From Pseudogracilibacillus sp037072025 (GTDB lineage: Bacteria; Bacillota; Bacilli; Bacillales; Amphibacillaceae): a stretch of 64,000 nucleotides of DNA. Shown in pieces: positions 53,845-62,826 of the stretch. How positions within the stretch are numbered: the first letter of the stretch is position 1; the number at the start of each line of letters is the position of its first letter. Made by a program: the position numbers and the translations under genes. The DNA is taken from assembly GCF_037072025.1 (NCBI RefSeq), contig NZ_JAXHDD010000005.1:66446-130445 (forward strand). The letters run 5' to 3'. Below the pieces are notes generated by a model that saw only the letters and a list, made by a program, of their open reading frames with translations, did not search any database and was not told the DNA's origin.

Positions 53845-54500
53845 TCAGTAGGATGGACTGATAAATGGCACTTCTTTTGCTTCAGGATAATGAGGTGGCG
53901 TCGTACCAATCATATCTTTAGCATCGTACAAACTTTGAATTTCCCCGATAGCAAATCGTCCCACTACTACAGCACCTAAGCATAAACTTTCATAACTTAT
54001 CGGCACTGATAAAAATGTAAGAACAGACTTTAAATTAAAGAAAAATCCTCTATCGTTGCTCGTATGAGATTTGCTTTTGTATGATGAATGCTAAGCCAAA
54101 AAAGGAACCTTTTGCATTTGCGTCCCAAATGGGGGCGCACTCGCCTGAGTAAGTAAGGATGGAAGATAAGTCCCACAGCTCCTGGTTTTAACTTTTTCTG
54201 CCATAGCAGTAATGAAATCATATGGGTCTTTTTCTTTATCTTTCGCATGCTTTGTTTCTGTTTTTGTTTGTGCAAGTTGATCACGAACCCATCTTAAAAC
54301 AACTCCACCATTATTGACAGGCTCACTTATTGTTCAGTGATCATTAAATAATGGGTACAGAACGTACGCCCTTTCGAATAAATGACTGGAGCATTGGATG
54401 CTGTGCGTATGGAACCACTTGTCCCAATCGTTACAGCGGCAATTCCTTTCTCAAAAGCGTTTAAACCGACATAAGAGAGCACACCATCGCTTGAACTGAT
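53845..54500 (-). pseudogene. Gluconokinase (FGGY) remnant
   Basis: Pieces in several frames, read 5' to 3' on the minus strand, match the C-terminal half of gluconate-type FGGY kinases: SSSDGVLSYVGLNAFEKGI, AAVTIGTSGSIRT, KGRTFCTHYL, PGAVGLIFHPYL, LSIHHTKANLIRATIE, SYESLCLGAVVVGRF and IQSLYDAKDMIGTTPPHYPE. At least three frameshifts and a stop break them. The N-terminal half is absent: at about 54500 the sequence meets an RpiR fragment in the opposite orientation. Confidence 0.82.
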
Positions 54501-54501
54501 A

Positions 54502-54773
54502 AAAACTGATAATTCCGGTTCGACAAAAAATACGTTGGAAGTGTTGGATGCTTTAATGGAAAATAAAGTACCGATAATTGCGATTATAAATTTTGCAAAG
54601 TCTCCTTTATCAAAAAAAAAGCGGATATATCACTATTTACTATCTCAGAAGAAACAGATATTCGTTCGGAGGCTCTTTCGTCACGGATTGCTCATTTAAC
54701 GATTATGAATAAAGAAAAAGGAACAGAAGCGCTAAATCGAATGAGACGAGCGATTTTGGTGAAGAGGATATAG
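54502..54773 (+). pseudogene. RpiR-family regulator remnant (SIS domain)
   Basis: The plus strand encodes the C-terminal SIS domain of an RpiR/MurR-type sugar-phosphate regulator: NSGSTKNTLEVLDALMENK (phosphosugar motif), INFAKSPLSKK, then, after a one-base shift in an A9 run, ADISLFTISEETDIRSEALS, RIAHLTIMN and a C-terminal helix ending LVKRI and TAG. The DNA-binding half is missing. It abuts the gluconokinase remnant back to back, as if one deletion removed both 5' halves and their shared promoter region. Confidence 0.78.
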
Positions 54774-54798
54774 TTGTAACATTATTTGGCGAAAAATT

Positions 54799-54847
54799 AA
54801 AAGCAACCAAAGCTCGTAATATAGCTAGGTTGCTTTTGAAATTTAAA
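54799..54847 (+). terminator. Terminator after the RpiR remnant
   Basis: AAAAGCAACC pairs with GGTTGCTTTT; it lies 25 bases after the remnant stop and may be a relic of the former unit. Confidence 0.6.
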
Positions 54848-54940
54848 CATCTAAACCTAAATCCGATTCTTTTTATCCTCATTAATCGTTGCTTTTTTCG
54901 CAACAAAAACGGAAATTTGCATCTGTGGTTTATTATTATG

Positions 54941-54964
54941 GAGGATGTTCAAACGTACTTATAG
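54941..54964. repeat. Short remnant of the mobile-looking repeat
   Basis: GAGGATGTTCAAACGTACTT plus ATAG joins the two ends of the element family (compare 27331 and 42579) with the interior missing, like an excision or deletion scar. Confidence 0.45.
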
Positions 54965-55156
54965 TGATATATCATGACAAACTCCAAAATATAAGTTACG
55001 TAATCATAGTATAGATATAATGTAATTATGACAAAATAATGAAACATTATAAAAAAATACTTAAATATTCAGTAAATAGTATATTCAATATTGTTTGTAA
55101 ATTAAACACATGGTATTATATTACTTAAAATAGAAGAAAAAGGAAGATGAATAAAC

Positions 55157-57040
55157 ATGAGTCAATTCGTTGGGGGTTATTATGAGGTCACGAATGTAAA
55201 ACATGAAAAATTACAGTCAAGTTTAACAGAAACAATTTCCGGCAGTGTTTCTAATACGAAAAAACATTTTATAAATGAGGAACACTTTTTCTTAGGCTAT
55301 GATGTAGAGAAGGGAACAGAAGAAAAAGGAAAATATTTTTATGATGACCAATTTCACGTTTATTTTGATGGTGAGTGTTACAATGCAGAAAAATTAAAGT
55401 GGAGGATTAATGAAGATATACACATCGAGGGACCGTATATGCCAGAAATAATTGCGAAGTTATTTCGTACATATTATACGGATGTGTTTGAGTTTATTAT
55501 CGGGAAATTTTCCCTTATTATATGGGATAAAAAAAATAAAACCATATATGGTGCTCGTGATCATTTTGGGGTAAAGCCACTGTTTTATCACGAAAATGAT
55601 AAAACATTTATTTTTTCCTCTAGCAAAAAGGGAATTGTGCTATTTCTAGGAAAAGAGGCTATAGATCCAGAAGCATTACAACATTATTTTAGCTTTCAAT
55701 ATGTTCCTGAACCATTCACGTTAACAAAAGGGGTACATATGGTTCATCCAGGCACTTACTTTATCAAATCGGAGGATCACCCAATTCAATTTATTCGTTA
55801 TTGGAAGGCAACGTTTAATCCAATACATACCGATAAAAATTATTGGGTTACAGAAATTAGAAACGTAATGTTGGAGAAAGTTAAGGCATATATGAAAAAT
55901 GAAAACAAACGGATTGGTAACTTTTTGTCTGGTGGAATTGATTCTACCTTAATTGTTTCATTAGCGAAGCAAATCAAACAAGACATAAAAACGTTTTCTG
56001 TCGGCTTTGAACAGGAGGGGTTTTCTGAGGTAGGACTAGCTCAAGAGACGGCTACAAAATTAGAAGTGGAAAATATTTCAACAATCATTACACCAGAACA
56101 ATATGTAGATAAAATACCAGAAATTATTTGGCAGTTAGATGATCCTTTAGCAGACCCTTCTTGTGTCCCACTATATTTTGTTGCAAAAGAAGCTAGCAAG
56201 CATGTTGATATCGTTTTATCTGGTGAAGGAGCCGATGAGTTGTTTGGTGGCTACAATATTTATCGAGAGCCAACATCATTAAAAATATTTGATTATATCC
56301 CGAAACAGATAAGGCGTGCACTTCGCCAATATGCTCAACATTTACCAAAACATGTAAGAGGAAAGAGCTTTATAATAAGAGGAACAACACCATTAAACGA
56401 GCGTTATATCGGTAATGCGAAAATGTTTGAAGAAGAAGAAAAACAACATTTTTTACACTATTTTGATGAAAATGTCTCCTACAAACAGATCACAGGGCAA
56501 CTTTTTGAACATGTAAAGGATGAGCCGCTCGTTTCCCAAATGCAATATATTGATATAAATACTTGGTTATGCGGTGATATTTTGCTAAAAGCTGAAAAGT
56601 TGTCTCAAGCTAATGGAATTGAGATACGCATGCCATTTATGGATAAGGAAGTGTTCGAACTTGCTAGTAAAATTCCAGTAGAACTAAAAGTCACTAATCT
56701 AACGACAAAATATATATTGCGAGAGGCATCACGAGGTATTGTCCCCGACCATGTTCTTCACCGGAAAAAGCTTGGTTTTCCTGTTCCTATTCGTCATTGG
56801 TTAAAACGAGAATTAAATGGATGGGCAAAACAAGTCATTGCGGAAAGTGAGGTAGAGGAATACATTAATAAATCATATGTTAACAATCTACTTGATACAC
56901 ATTGTAAGGGAAATGCTGATTATAGTAGGAAGATATGGACATTTTTAATATTCATGGTGTGGCATCAAGTATTTATAGAGGGGAAATATAATTTTTCTAA
57001 GCAAAAAGTGGAGCAAATCAATAATCGTATTTATGTGTAA
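55157..57040 (+). CDS. asnB: AsnB-type asparagine synthetase with degenerate glutaminase domain
   Basis: The C-terminal two thirds are a typical asparagine synthetase: PP-loop SGGIDST (258-264), SVGFEQEGFSEV, DDPLADPS, LSGEGADELFGGYN and RKKLGFPVPIRHW. The N-terminal class II glutaminase domain is abnormal: residue 2 is serine (MSQFVGGYYE) where AsnB enzymes start MCGFVG with the cysteine nucleophile, the RGPD motif is absent, and FNGEIYN is FDGECYN. Later parts such as YGARDHFGVKPLFY are kept. The enzyme could use free ammonia instead of glutamine; that is inference. Position next to metK and pckA is that of B. subtilis asnB. Confidence 0.88.
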   Translation: MSQFVGGYYEVTNVKHEKLQSSLTETISGSVSNTKKHFINEEHFFLGYDVEKGTEEKGKYFYDDQFHVYFDGECYNAEKLKWRINEDIHIEGPYMPEIIAKLFRTYYTDVFEFIIGKFSLIIWDKKNKTIYGARDHFGVKPLFYHENDKTFIFSSSKKGIVLFLGKEAIDPEALQHYFSFQYVPEPFTLTKGVHMVHPGTYFIKSEDHPIQFIRYWKATFNPIHTDKNYWVTEIRNVMLEKVKAYMKNENKRIGNFLSGGIDSTLIVSLAKQIKQDIKTFSVGFEQEGFSEVGLAQETATKLEVENISTIITPEQYVDKIPEIIWQLDDPLADPSCVPLYFVAKEASKHVDIVLSGEGADELFGGYNIYREPTSLKIFDYIPKQIRRALRQYAQHLPKHVRGKSFIIRGTTPLNERYIGNAKMFEEEEKQHFLHYFDENVSYKQITGQLFEHVKDEPLVSQMQYIDINTWLCGDILLKAEKLSQANGIEIRMPFMDKEVFELASKIPVELKVTNLTTKYILREASRGIVPDHVLHRKKLGFPVPIRHWLKRELNGWAKQVIAESEVEEYINKSYVNNLLDTHCKGNADYSRKIWTFLIFMVWHQVFIEGKYNFSKQKVEQINNRIYV

Positions 57041-57087
57041 TCAATTTTTCTATGTAACTAGTAGAAGTAATGAATATGATTATATAA

Positions 57088-57329
57088 GAGGATGTTCAAA
57101 AAGTTCGGTAAAAATGACACTGCGAATTTCGCACGAATGCTTGTTTCTCCGCTCCTTGAAAAAGGAAAGCACTTTTTCTACGTGCTAGAAGCGTTTCCTT
57201 GGAAAAGAAGATCACTTTTCCTGCGTGCCAGATCTTTGCTCATGTATCTAAATGCATACATTCCGCTGCTCGAAACTGCATGCACTATAATGCATACATT
57301 CCGCTGCTCGAAACTGCATGCACTATAAG
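57088..57329. repeat. Mobile-looking repeat, copy C (partial), with a 38-bp tandem repeat
   Basis: It begins GAGGATGTTCAAAAAGTTCG, as copy A, and continues AAAAATGACACTGCGAA. Its far end is not the canonical one. At 57252-57327 a 38-base unit starting ATGCATACATTCCGC is repeated twice exactly. The open frame 57092-57328 has no ribosome site and is not a gene. Confidence 0.7.
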
Positions 57330-57405
57330 GAGAATAAATTTTTTATTACATTGAAATAGCCGAAAATAAGTGAAAAGCGAAAATCAAAAAGAGCAAGCAA
57401 TTTAT

Positions 57406-58284
57406 TTAATAGATAGTAATTGCTTGCTTTCCCATTTGAATCCATGCTTCAATAAAATTTTCTTTTGGGGCTTCACTCCTTTGGTCTAACGGGTCATTAA
57501 AATAAACGTTTTCTTGATCAAATCCGGTGAGAAGTACAGAATGTTCTCTATACGTAACTTCAATAGGTCCATCTTCTGTATACCAAGTAATAAATTCACT
57601 TTCAGGTAATTTATTATAATGAGAGTTAATAATTACCCATACAGGACGTCCTAAACTTATTTGCTCCTCAACTGCAGAAAAATCTTCCCCAGTAAAATCA
57701 TGAACAGTCATGTCAGCCGCATATTGCTTTGCTAATTCAGCAATTGGTTTATGATACACACCTAGTCCTGGTGTGTCAAAGGAGAGCATATCACCAACAA
57801 AACCGTTATTTGGATTTCCGAAATAAGTTTTATCCCCTCTTCTTTCAAAAATTGCCGGGTTTCGTTTTATATTATCTGCAAGTTCTAGTTTATCAACATG
57901 AATATCGTTAAAAGCTAATAACATACCCAATGATGTAATTTCACATCCCCGTGGTAACTCAGGTAATTGTTTCATAAGCGGTGCCTCTAATTGAGCTTCT
58001 TGTTTATTGATATTTGGCTCTTCAATAATTAAGTTAGATACTTTTTGTTCAACTGGTACTTTTAACATTTCACTCGGTTTTGTAAAAATTGTTGGTGATG
58101 TATCAAGTCCGAGTTTATCCTTAAGATCACCTACATACATACTAAACAAAATAATACTAGTGATGAAACATAAAATAGAACAGATAAGACTACTTGTTTT
58201 AAAAAATGTATCAGAGGTTTTTATACTGTAATACATAAAGACGGATGCAATCATGGTGAATAGTAAAAAAAATTTAATCATCAT
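57406..58284 (-). CDS. Membrane-anchored C39-like peptidase-fold protein
   Basis: The 292-residue protein has two N-terminal membrane segments (about 3-20 and 31-50) and a cysteine-peptidase-fold domain of the C39-like group. The active-site cysteine is C114 in LPRGCEITSLGMLLA and the partner histidine is in YREHSVLLTGFDQENVYF. Such Bacillus proteins (YvpB-like) are annotated as C39 family peptidases, with no known substrate. It stands alone on the minus strand next to asnB. Confidence 0.82.
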   Translation of the reverse strand: MMIKFFLLFTMIASVFMYYSIKTSDTFFKTSSLICSILCFITSIILFSMYVGDLKDKLGLDTSPTIFTKPSEMLKVPVEQKVSNLIIEEPNINKQEAQLEAPLMKQLPELPRGCEITSLGMLLAFNDIHVDKLELADNIKRNPAIFERRGDKTYFGNPNNGFVGDMLSFDTPGLGVYHKPIAELAKQYAADMTVHDFTGEDFSAVEEQISLGRPVWVIINSHYNKLPESEFITWYTEDGPIEVTYREHSVLLTGFDQENVYFNDPLDQRSEAPKENFIEAWIQMGKQAITIY

Positions 58285-58514
58285 ACATACACCCCATTAT
58301 ATATTTTCAGAAAAAGTACAAGTGTCTGGTTAACTATACGCGTTCTTTAATTGTGGTAACTTATCATCAGAAATAAAAATAATTACATTGGCGGCTATTC
58401 CCATTGAGGTCTTAAGCAAAGACTTACTGTAGTAAATATACTATTTTGATTATTGCTTGAGCTGTCTGAGAAGGTGCGGGCTTCTTGCTTTTGTTTCTAA
58501 TCCATCGAGGATAT

Positions 58515-59042
58515 TTAAAAATCTAGCCCAAGGTTCGTATATTTTTTATAATAATCTCGTTTATCTCTATATGACTTTCGGACTCGTTCCATTTCATCTA
58601 AGTCTTTTTGAGTCAGTTCTCTGATAACTTTTGCCGGACGACCAAAAGCTAACGTGTTCGGTGGAATTTTTGTTCCTGGTGAAACTAAACTTCCGGCACC
58701 GATAAAAGCATTTTCTCCAATTTCAGCGCCATCAAGTAGGAGAGAACCCATTCCAATTAGTGCATTTTTCCTTATCGTACATCCATGGATTGTCACTTGA
58801 TGTCCAATCGTAACATCATCTTCAATAATGACAGGTAAATCCGGACTCTGATGGACGAGCGATAAGTCTTGAATATTTACATTTTTCCCGATGCGAGTGG
58901 GAGCGACATCACCACGGATGACAGTTTTAAACCAAATACTTGCTCCTTGCTCAATCTCAACATCTCCAATAATGGTTGCGTTTTTAGCAACAAATACGGA
59001 ATCGTGGATTTTCGGTTCGACATGTTTATAATGATGTATCAT
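58515..59042 (-). CDS. ytoA: YtoA, gamma-class carbonic anhydrase-like protein
   Basis: The 175-residue left-handed beta-helix protein has hexapeptide repeats (NATIIGDVEIEQGASIWF, DVTIGHQVTIHGCTI) and the His ligands of gamma-carbonic anhydrases in NVNIQDLSLVHQS, IGHQVTIHG. ATG 59042 follows GGAGG; six upstream codons are ignored. Activity is uncertain, as many YtoA/YrdA-type members lack the Cam loop glutamates. It follows ytqB by 36 bases and is likely cotranscribed. Confidence 0.88.
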   Translation of the reverse strand: MIHHYKHVEPKIHDSVFVAKNATIIGDVEIEQGASIWFKTVIRGDVAPTRIGKNVNIQDLSLVHQSPDLPVIIEDDVTIGHQVTIHGCTIRKNALIGMGSLLLDGAEIGENAFIGAGSLVSPGTKIPPNTLAFGRPAKVIRELTQKDLDEMERVRKSYRDKRDYYKKYTNLGLDF

Positions 59043-59078
59043 TGAATAACCTCCGTGCATATATGTATATAAGTTATT

Positions 59079-59639
59079 TTATCTTTTTTCAATTGCAACT
59101 ACAAATGGTGGATTATTTTTTTGGTTAATAAATTGATATTGAATGACACCGTAGTTTTTTTGATCTAATTCTCTAGCAAATTGGATGACTGCATCTTTTT
59201 CTTCCTTCCCACCCTCATGCCCATGATAGACAACTACGACGATGCGTGCGCCTTTTTTTGACATTTCCAGTAAAGCTTCAATTGACTGAATAGTTGTATC
59301 ACCTTTTGTTATGATTTGCTTATCACTTCTTGGTAAATAACCTAAATTAAAGATAGCTCCAGAGATCTCTATATTATCAGGTAAATATTGCTTTACATTT
59401 GAGTGACTATCATGAATGAGATTAACATTATGGCATTTTTTTTCTTTTAATAAAGCCTTCGTAGTTTCTATCGCTTGTTGTTGAATATCAAAAGCGTATA
59501 CTTTTCCTGATTCACCAACAAGTTCACTTAAGAAAAGTGTATCATTACCGTTTCCACTAGTTGCATCGACAGTAACCGAACCTTTATTGACAGTTTCTTT
59601 TAATAATTGATGAGCAAAGGGGATTATTCCTTGTAACAT
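59079..59639 (-). CDS. ytqB: YtqB, SAM-dependent methyltransferase
   Basis: The 186-residue Rossmann-fold methyltransferase has the SAM loop VDATSGNGNDTLFL, the acidic VYAFDIQQQAI, and FNLGYLPRSDKQI where the catalytic part should lie. It belongs to the rRNA methylase YtqB/MraW-like group, whose B. subtilis member is known to bind SAM; the substrate has not been settled to my knowledge. It is transcribed away from leuS. Confidence 0.88.
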   Translation of the reverse strand: MLQGIIPFAHQLLKETVNKGSVTVDATSGNGNDTLFLSELVGESGKVYAFDIQQQAIETTKALLKEKKCHNVNLIHDSHSNVKQYLPDNIEISGAIFNLGYLPRSDKQIITKGDTTIQSIEALLEMSKKGARIVVVVYHGHEGGKEEKDAVIQFARELDQKNYGVIQYQFINQKNNPPFVVAIEKR

Positions 59640-59740
59640 TTAGATCATACCTCGACTTTTTATAAACAATATAGGATATCTCACATGTTTGTAGTATAAT
59701 TTAATTTGAAAGGGAATAAAAGCAAGAACTAGCTCGAATC

Positions 59741-59769
59741 TTGACAAAGCATGCATCATTCACTACAAT
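59741..59769 (+). promoter_or_regulatory. Sigma-A promoter of leuS
   Basis: TTGACA (59741-59746), 17 bases, TACAAT (59764-59769). The resulting leader of about 390 bases contains a repeat element and no recognisable T-box. Confidence 0.78.
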
Positions 59770-59879
59770 TCGAGTAGTTAGTGCAAATTTTTTCATATGT
59801 TCATATGTTCATAGAAATAGTAATGCAAAAGTTTAAGTACATGGATTATTGTTAACACTGTAGAAATGAACTTATATTA

Positions 59880-60034
59880 GTACGTATTCAAAAAGGAGGA
59901 TAAAAAGTACCGAGTAGTTCGAGGCGGGGTAGCTTTGAGTAACGAAACGTATGTAGTTAATACGTGAGGAACGGAAAAGCAAGCCAACGAAGAAATTCGA
60001 TGTGTCATTTTTACCGGACTTTTTGACCAACCTC
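59880..60034. repeat. Mobile-looking repeat, copy D, in the leuS leader
   Basis: The copy starts GTACGTATTCAAAAAGG and ends CCGGACTTTTTGACCAACCTC; inside it carries the same CCGAGTAGTTCGAGGCGG word as copy B. It lies between the leuS promoter and the start codon, so it should be part of the leuS mRNA. Confidence 0.75.
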
Positions 60035-60169
60035 TATTATATTATAAATAAATTACATAAATGATTCTAGCTTTTGGAATTAGCTCCTCTTTGGTCATCA
60101 TGGGAAGCTTTTTAAAATAAATTAAATTTATTGCATAAGAATGGTATTTATTATAGGGAGGCAGTGGTT

Positions 60170-62581
60170 ATGAGTTATAACCATAACGAAGTAGAAGCTA
60201 AGTGGCAAGCTTATTGGTTAAAAAATAAAACTTATAAAACAGATGCAACATCAGAAAAGAAAAAAATCTATGCACTTGATATGTTTCCTTATCCATCTGG
60301 TTCAGGGCTACATGTTGGTCACCCAGAGGGATATACGGCAACAGATATCATTTCTCGAATGAGACGGATGCAAGGTTATGAGGTGCTTCATCCAATGGGC
60401 TGGGATGCATTTGGTTTACCTGCAGAACAGTATGCATTAGACACAGGTAATAGTCCAGCCGAATTTACTGAGAAAAACATTGCGACATTTAAACGTCAAA
60501 TTCAGGAGCTTGGATTTTCCTATGATTGGGATCGAGAAATCAATACGACAGATCCTTCTTATTATAAGTGGACCCAGTGGATTTTTACGAAGCTTTATGA
60601 AAAAGGGCTTGCTTATATGGATGATATTGAAGTAAATTGGTGCCCCGCTTTAGGTACCGTGCTTGCAAACGAGGAAGTTATTGACGGTAAAAGTGAACGT
60701 GGGGATCATCCGGTTGTAAAAAAACCGATGAAACAATGGGTTCTTAAAATAACGGAATATGCGGATCGTTTATTAGAAGATTTGGAAGAATTAGATTGGC
60801 CTGAAAGCATTAAAGAAATGCAACGTAATTGGATCGGACGTTCAGAAGGAGCAGACGTTACATTTAAAGTGGCAGATCATGACTTGGAGTTTGAAGTTTT
60901 TACTACACGACCTGATACGTTATTTGGTGTAACATATGCTGTTTTTGCACCGGAACATCCATACATTAAAGAAATTGTGACAGATGATATGCGCAAGAAT
61001 GTTGAAGCTTATATAGAAGAAGTTAAAAGTAAATCAGAAATTGAACGTACGGATGTATCGAAGGAAAAAACGGGGGTATTTACTGGCGCCTATGCAATTA
61101 ATCCAGTAAATAAAAAGCAAATCCCAATTTGGATTTCAGATTACGTGTTAATGACATATGGAACTGGTGCTATTATGGCGGTACCGGCACATGACGAACG
61201 CGACTATGAATTTGCAACTAAATTCGATCTACCTATTATAGAGGTTGTAAAAGGTGGAGATGTTTCAAAAGAAGCTTATGTAGGTGACGGTGAGCATGTC
61301 AATTCGGATTTTTTAAATGGATTGAATAAAGACGAAGCTATTACAAAAATGATTGATTGGCTAGAGGAAAACGAGAAAGGAAACAGGGAAGTCACTTACC
61401 GTTTGCGAGATTGGTTATTCTCAAGGCAACGATACTGGGGGGAGCCGATTCCAGTTATTCATTGGGAAGACGGTACAATGACGACTGTTCCCGAGGAAGA
61501 ATTACCTCTTGAATTACCAAAAATGACGGAAATAAAACCATCTGGAACTGGTGAATCTCCTCTAGCAAATAGCGGCTGGGTTAATGTAGTTGATCCTAAA
61601 ACAGGAATGAAAGGACGTCGCGAAACAAATACAATGCCACAATGGGCAGGTAGTTGTTGGTATTATTTACGATTTATCGATCCGAACAATGATGAGCAAA
61701 TTGCCGATCCAAAACTGCTTGAAAAATGGTTACCTGTCGATATTTATATCGGTGGTGCGGAACATGCCGTACTCCACTTATTGTATGCACGTTTTTGGCA
61801 TAAATTTCTATACGATATCGGAGTTGTACCAACGAAAGAACCTTTCCAAAAGTTAGTTAACCAAGGAATGATTCTTGGTGCGAATAATGAAAAGATGAGT
61901 AAATCGAAGGGGAATGTTGTAAACCCTGACGACATTGTCTCAAGTCATGGCGCAGACACATTAAGATTATATGAAATGTTTATGGGACCGTTTGATGCAG
62001 ATGTAGCATGGTCAACAACCGGATTAGATGGGGCACGACGTTTTCTTGATCGTGTATGGAGATTGATAGTAACGGGTGAAGGGAATTTATCCTCGAAAAT
62101 TGTTAATGAATATGACAAGTCGATGGAACGAATTTACCATGAAACGGTGAAAAAAGTAACGATTGACTTTGAAAATTTACATTTTAATACGGCAATTTCT
62201 CAAATGATGGTATTTGTAAACGAAGGATACAAAGTAGATAAAATTTCTAAAGATTTTATTGAAGGGTTTATTAAGTTACTGTACCCAATTGCACCACATT
62301 TGGGGGAAGAACTTTGGGAACGTTTAGGTAACGAAAATACGATTACGTATGAAGAATGGCCAACGTACGATGAATCAAAGCTTGTCGAAGAAGAAGTTGA
62401 GGTAGTTATTCAAGTAATGGGTAAAGTAAGATCAAAAATTAATGTTTCCAAAGAAGTATCAAAAGAAGAATTAGAGGCGGAAGCATTGGCAAATGAAAAA
62501 ATCCAACCATGGCTTAAAGGAAAAACAGTACGTAAAGTAATTGTTGTTCCTGGTAAATTGGTTAATATTGTTGCGAATTAA
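60170..62581 (+). CDS. leuS: LeuS, leucyl-tRNA synthetase
   Basis: LeuS charges tRNA-Leu. The 803-residue class I enzyme has the HIGH-type motif in YPSGSGLHVGHPEGY (HVGH 48-51), the editing domain with TTRPDTLFGVTY, and KMSKSKGN at 575-582. ATG 60170 follows GGGAGG; the frame opens 13 codons earlier without a ribosome site. The length is one less than B. subtilis LeuS. A long leader containing a repeat precedes it. Confidence 0.97.
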   Translation: MSYNHNEVEAKWQAYWLKNKTYKTDATSEKKKIYALDMFPYPSGSGLHVGHPEGYTATDIISRMRRMQGYEVLHPMGWDAFGLPAEQYALDTGNSPAEFTEKNIATFKRQIQELGFSYDWDREINTTDPSYYKWTQWIFTKLYEKGLAYMDDIEVNWCPALGTVLANEEVIDGKSERGDHPVVKKPMKQWVLKITEYADRLLEDLEELDWPESIKEMQRNWIGRSEGADVTFKVADHDLEFEVFTTRPDTLFGVTYAVFAPEHPYIKEIVTDDMRKNVEAYIEEVKSKSEIERTDVSKEKTGVFTGAYAINPVNKKQIPIWISDYVLMTYGTGAIMAVPAHDERDYEFATKFDLPIIEVVKGGDVSKEAYVGDGEHVNSDFLNGLNKDEAITKMIDWLEENEKGNREVTYRLRDWLFSRQRYWGEPIPVIHWEDGTMTTVPEEELPLELPKMTEIKPSGTGESPLANSGWVNVVDPKTGMKGRRETNTMPQWAGSCWYYLRFIDPNNDEQIADPKLLEKWLPVDIYIGGAEHAVLHLLYARFWHKFLYDIGVVPTKEPFQKLVNQGMILGANNEKMSKSKGNVVNPDDIVSSHGADTLRLYEMFMGPFDADVAWSTTGLDGARRFLDRVWRLIVTGEGNLSSKIVNEYDKSMERIYHETVKKVTIDFENLHFNTAISQMMVFVNEGYKVDKISKDFIEGFIKLLYPIAPHLGEELWERLGNENTITYEEWPTYDESKLVEEEVEVVIQVMGKVRSKINVSKEVSKEELEAEALANEKIQPWLKGKTVRKVIVVPGKLVNIVAN

Positions 62582-62605
62582 TTAGCGAAGATAGTAAGTC
62601 GAAAA

Positions 62606-62653
62606 AGGCGAAGATATCACTCGAAGAAAAATAGTGATGTCGTCGCCTATTTT
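62606..62653 (+). terminator. Terminator of leuS
   Basis: GGCGAAGATATCACT pairs with AGTGATGTCGTCGCC, preceded by AAAAA and followed by TATTTT. Confidence 0.75.
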
Positions 62654-62826
62654 CTAGGAAGATAAAAAAGTACAAAATGTTTCTGTTCGTTGTCCTACTA
62701 AGAATTGTTTGTTCTTTTGAAGATTTTTGTAACGTATCCTCAGTTGTACGTTAATCCTCGGTTAGTGTAGTTTAAGTTTTTAAAATAAAAGGATACATAA
62801 CCAATAAATTAAGGATGATGCAGACA

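Noticed and set aside
59775..60169. T-box leader for leuS
   Set aside because: No T-box core, anticodon-like specifier loop or terminator/antiterminator pair could be seen by eye.
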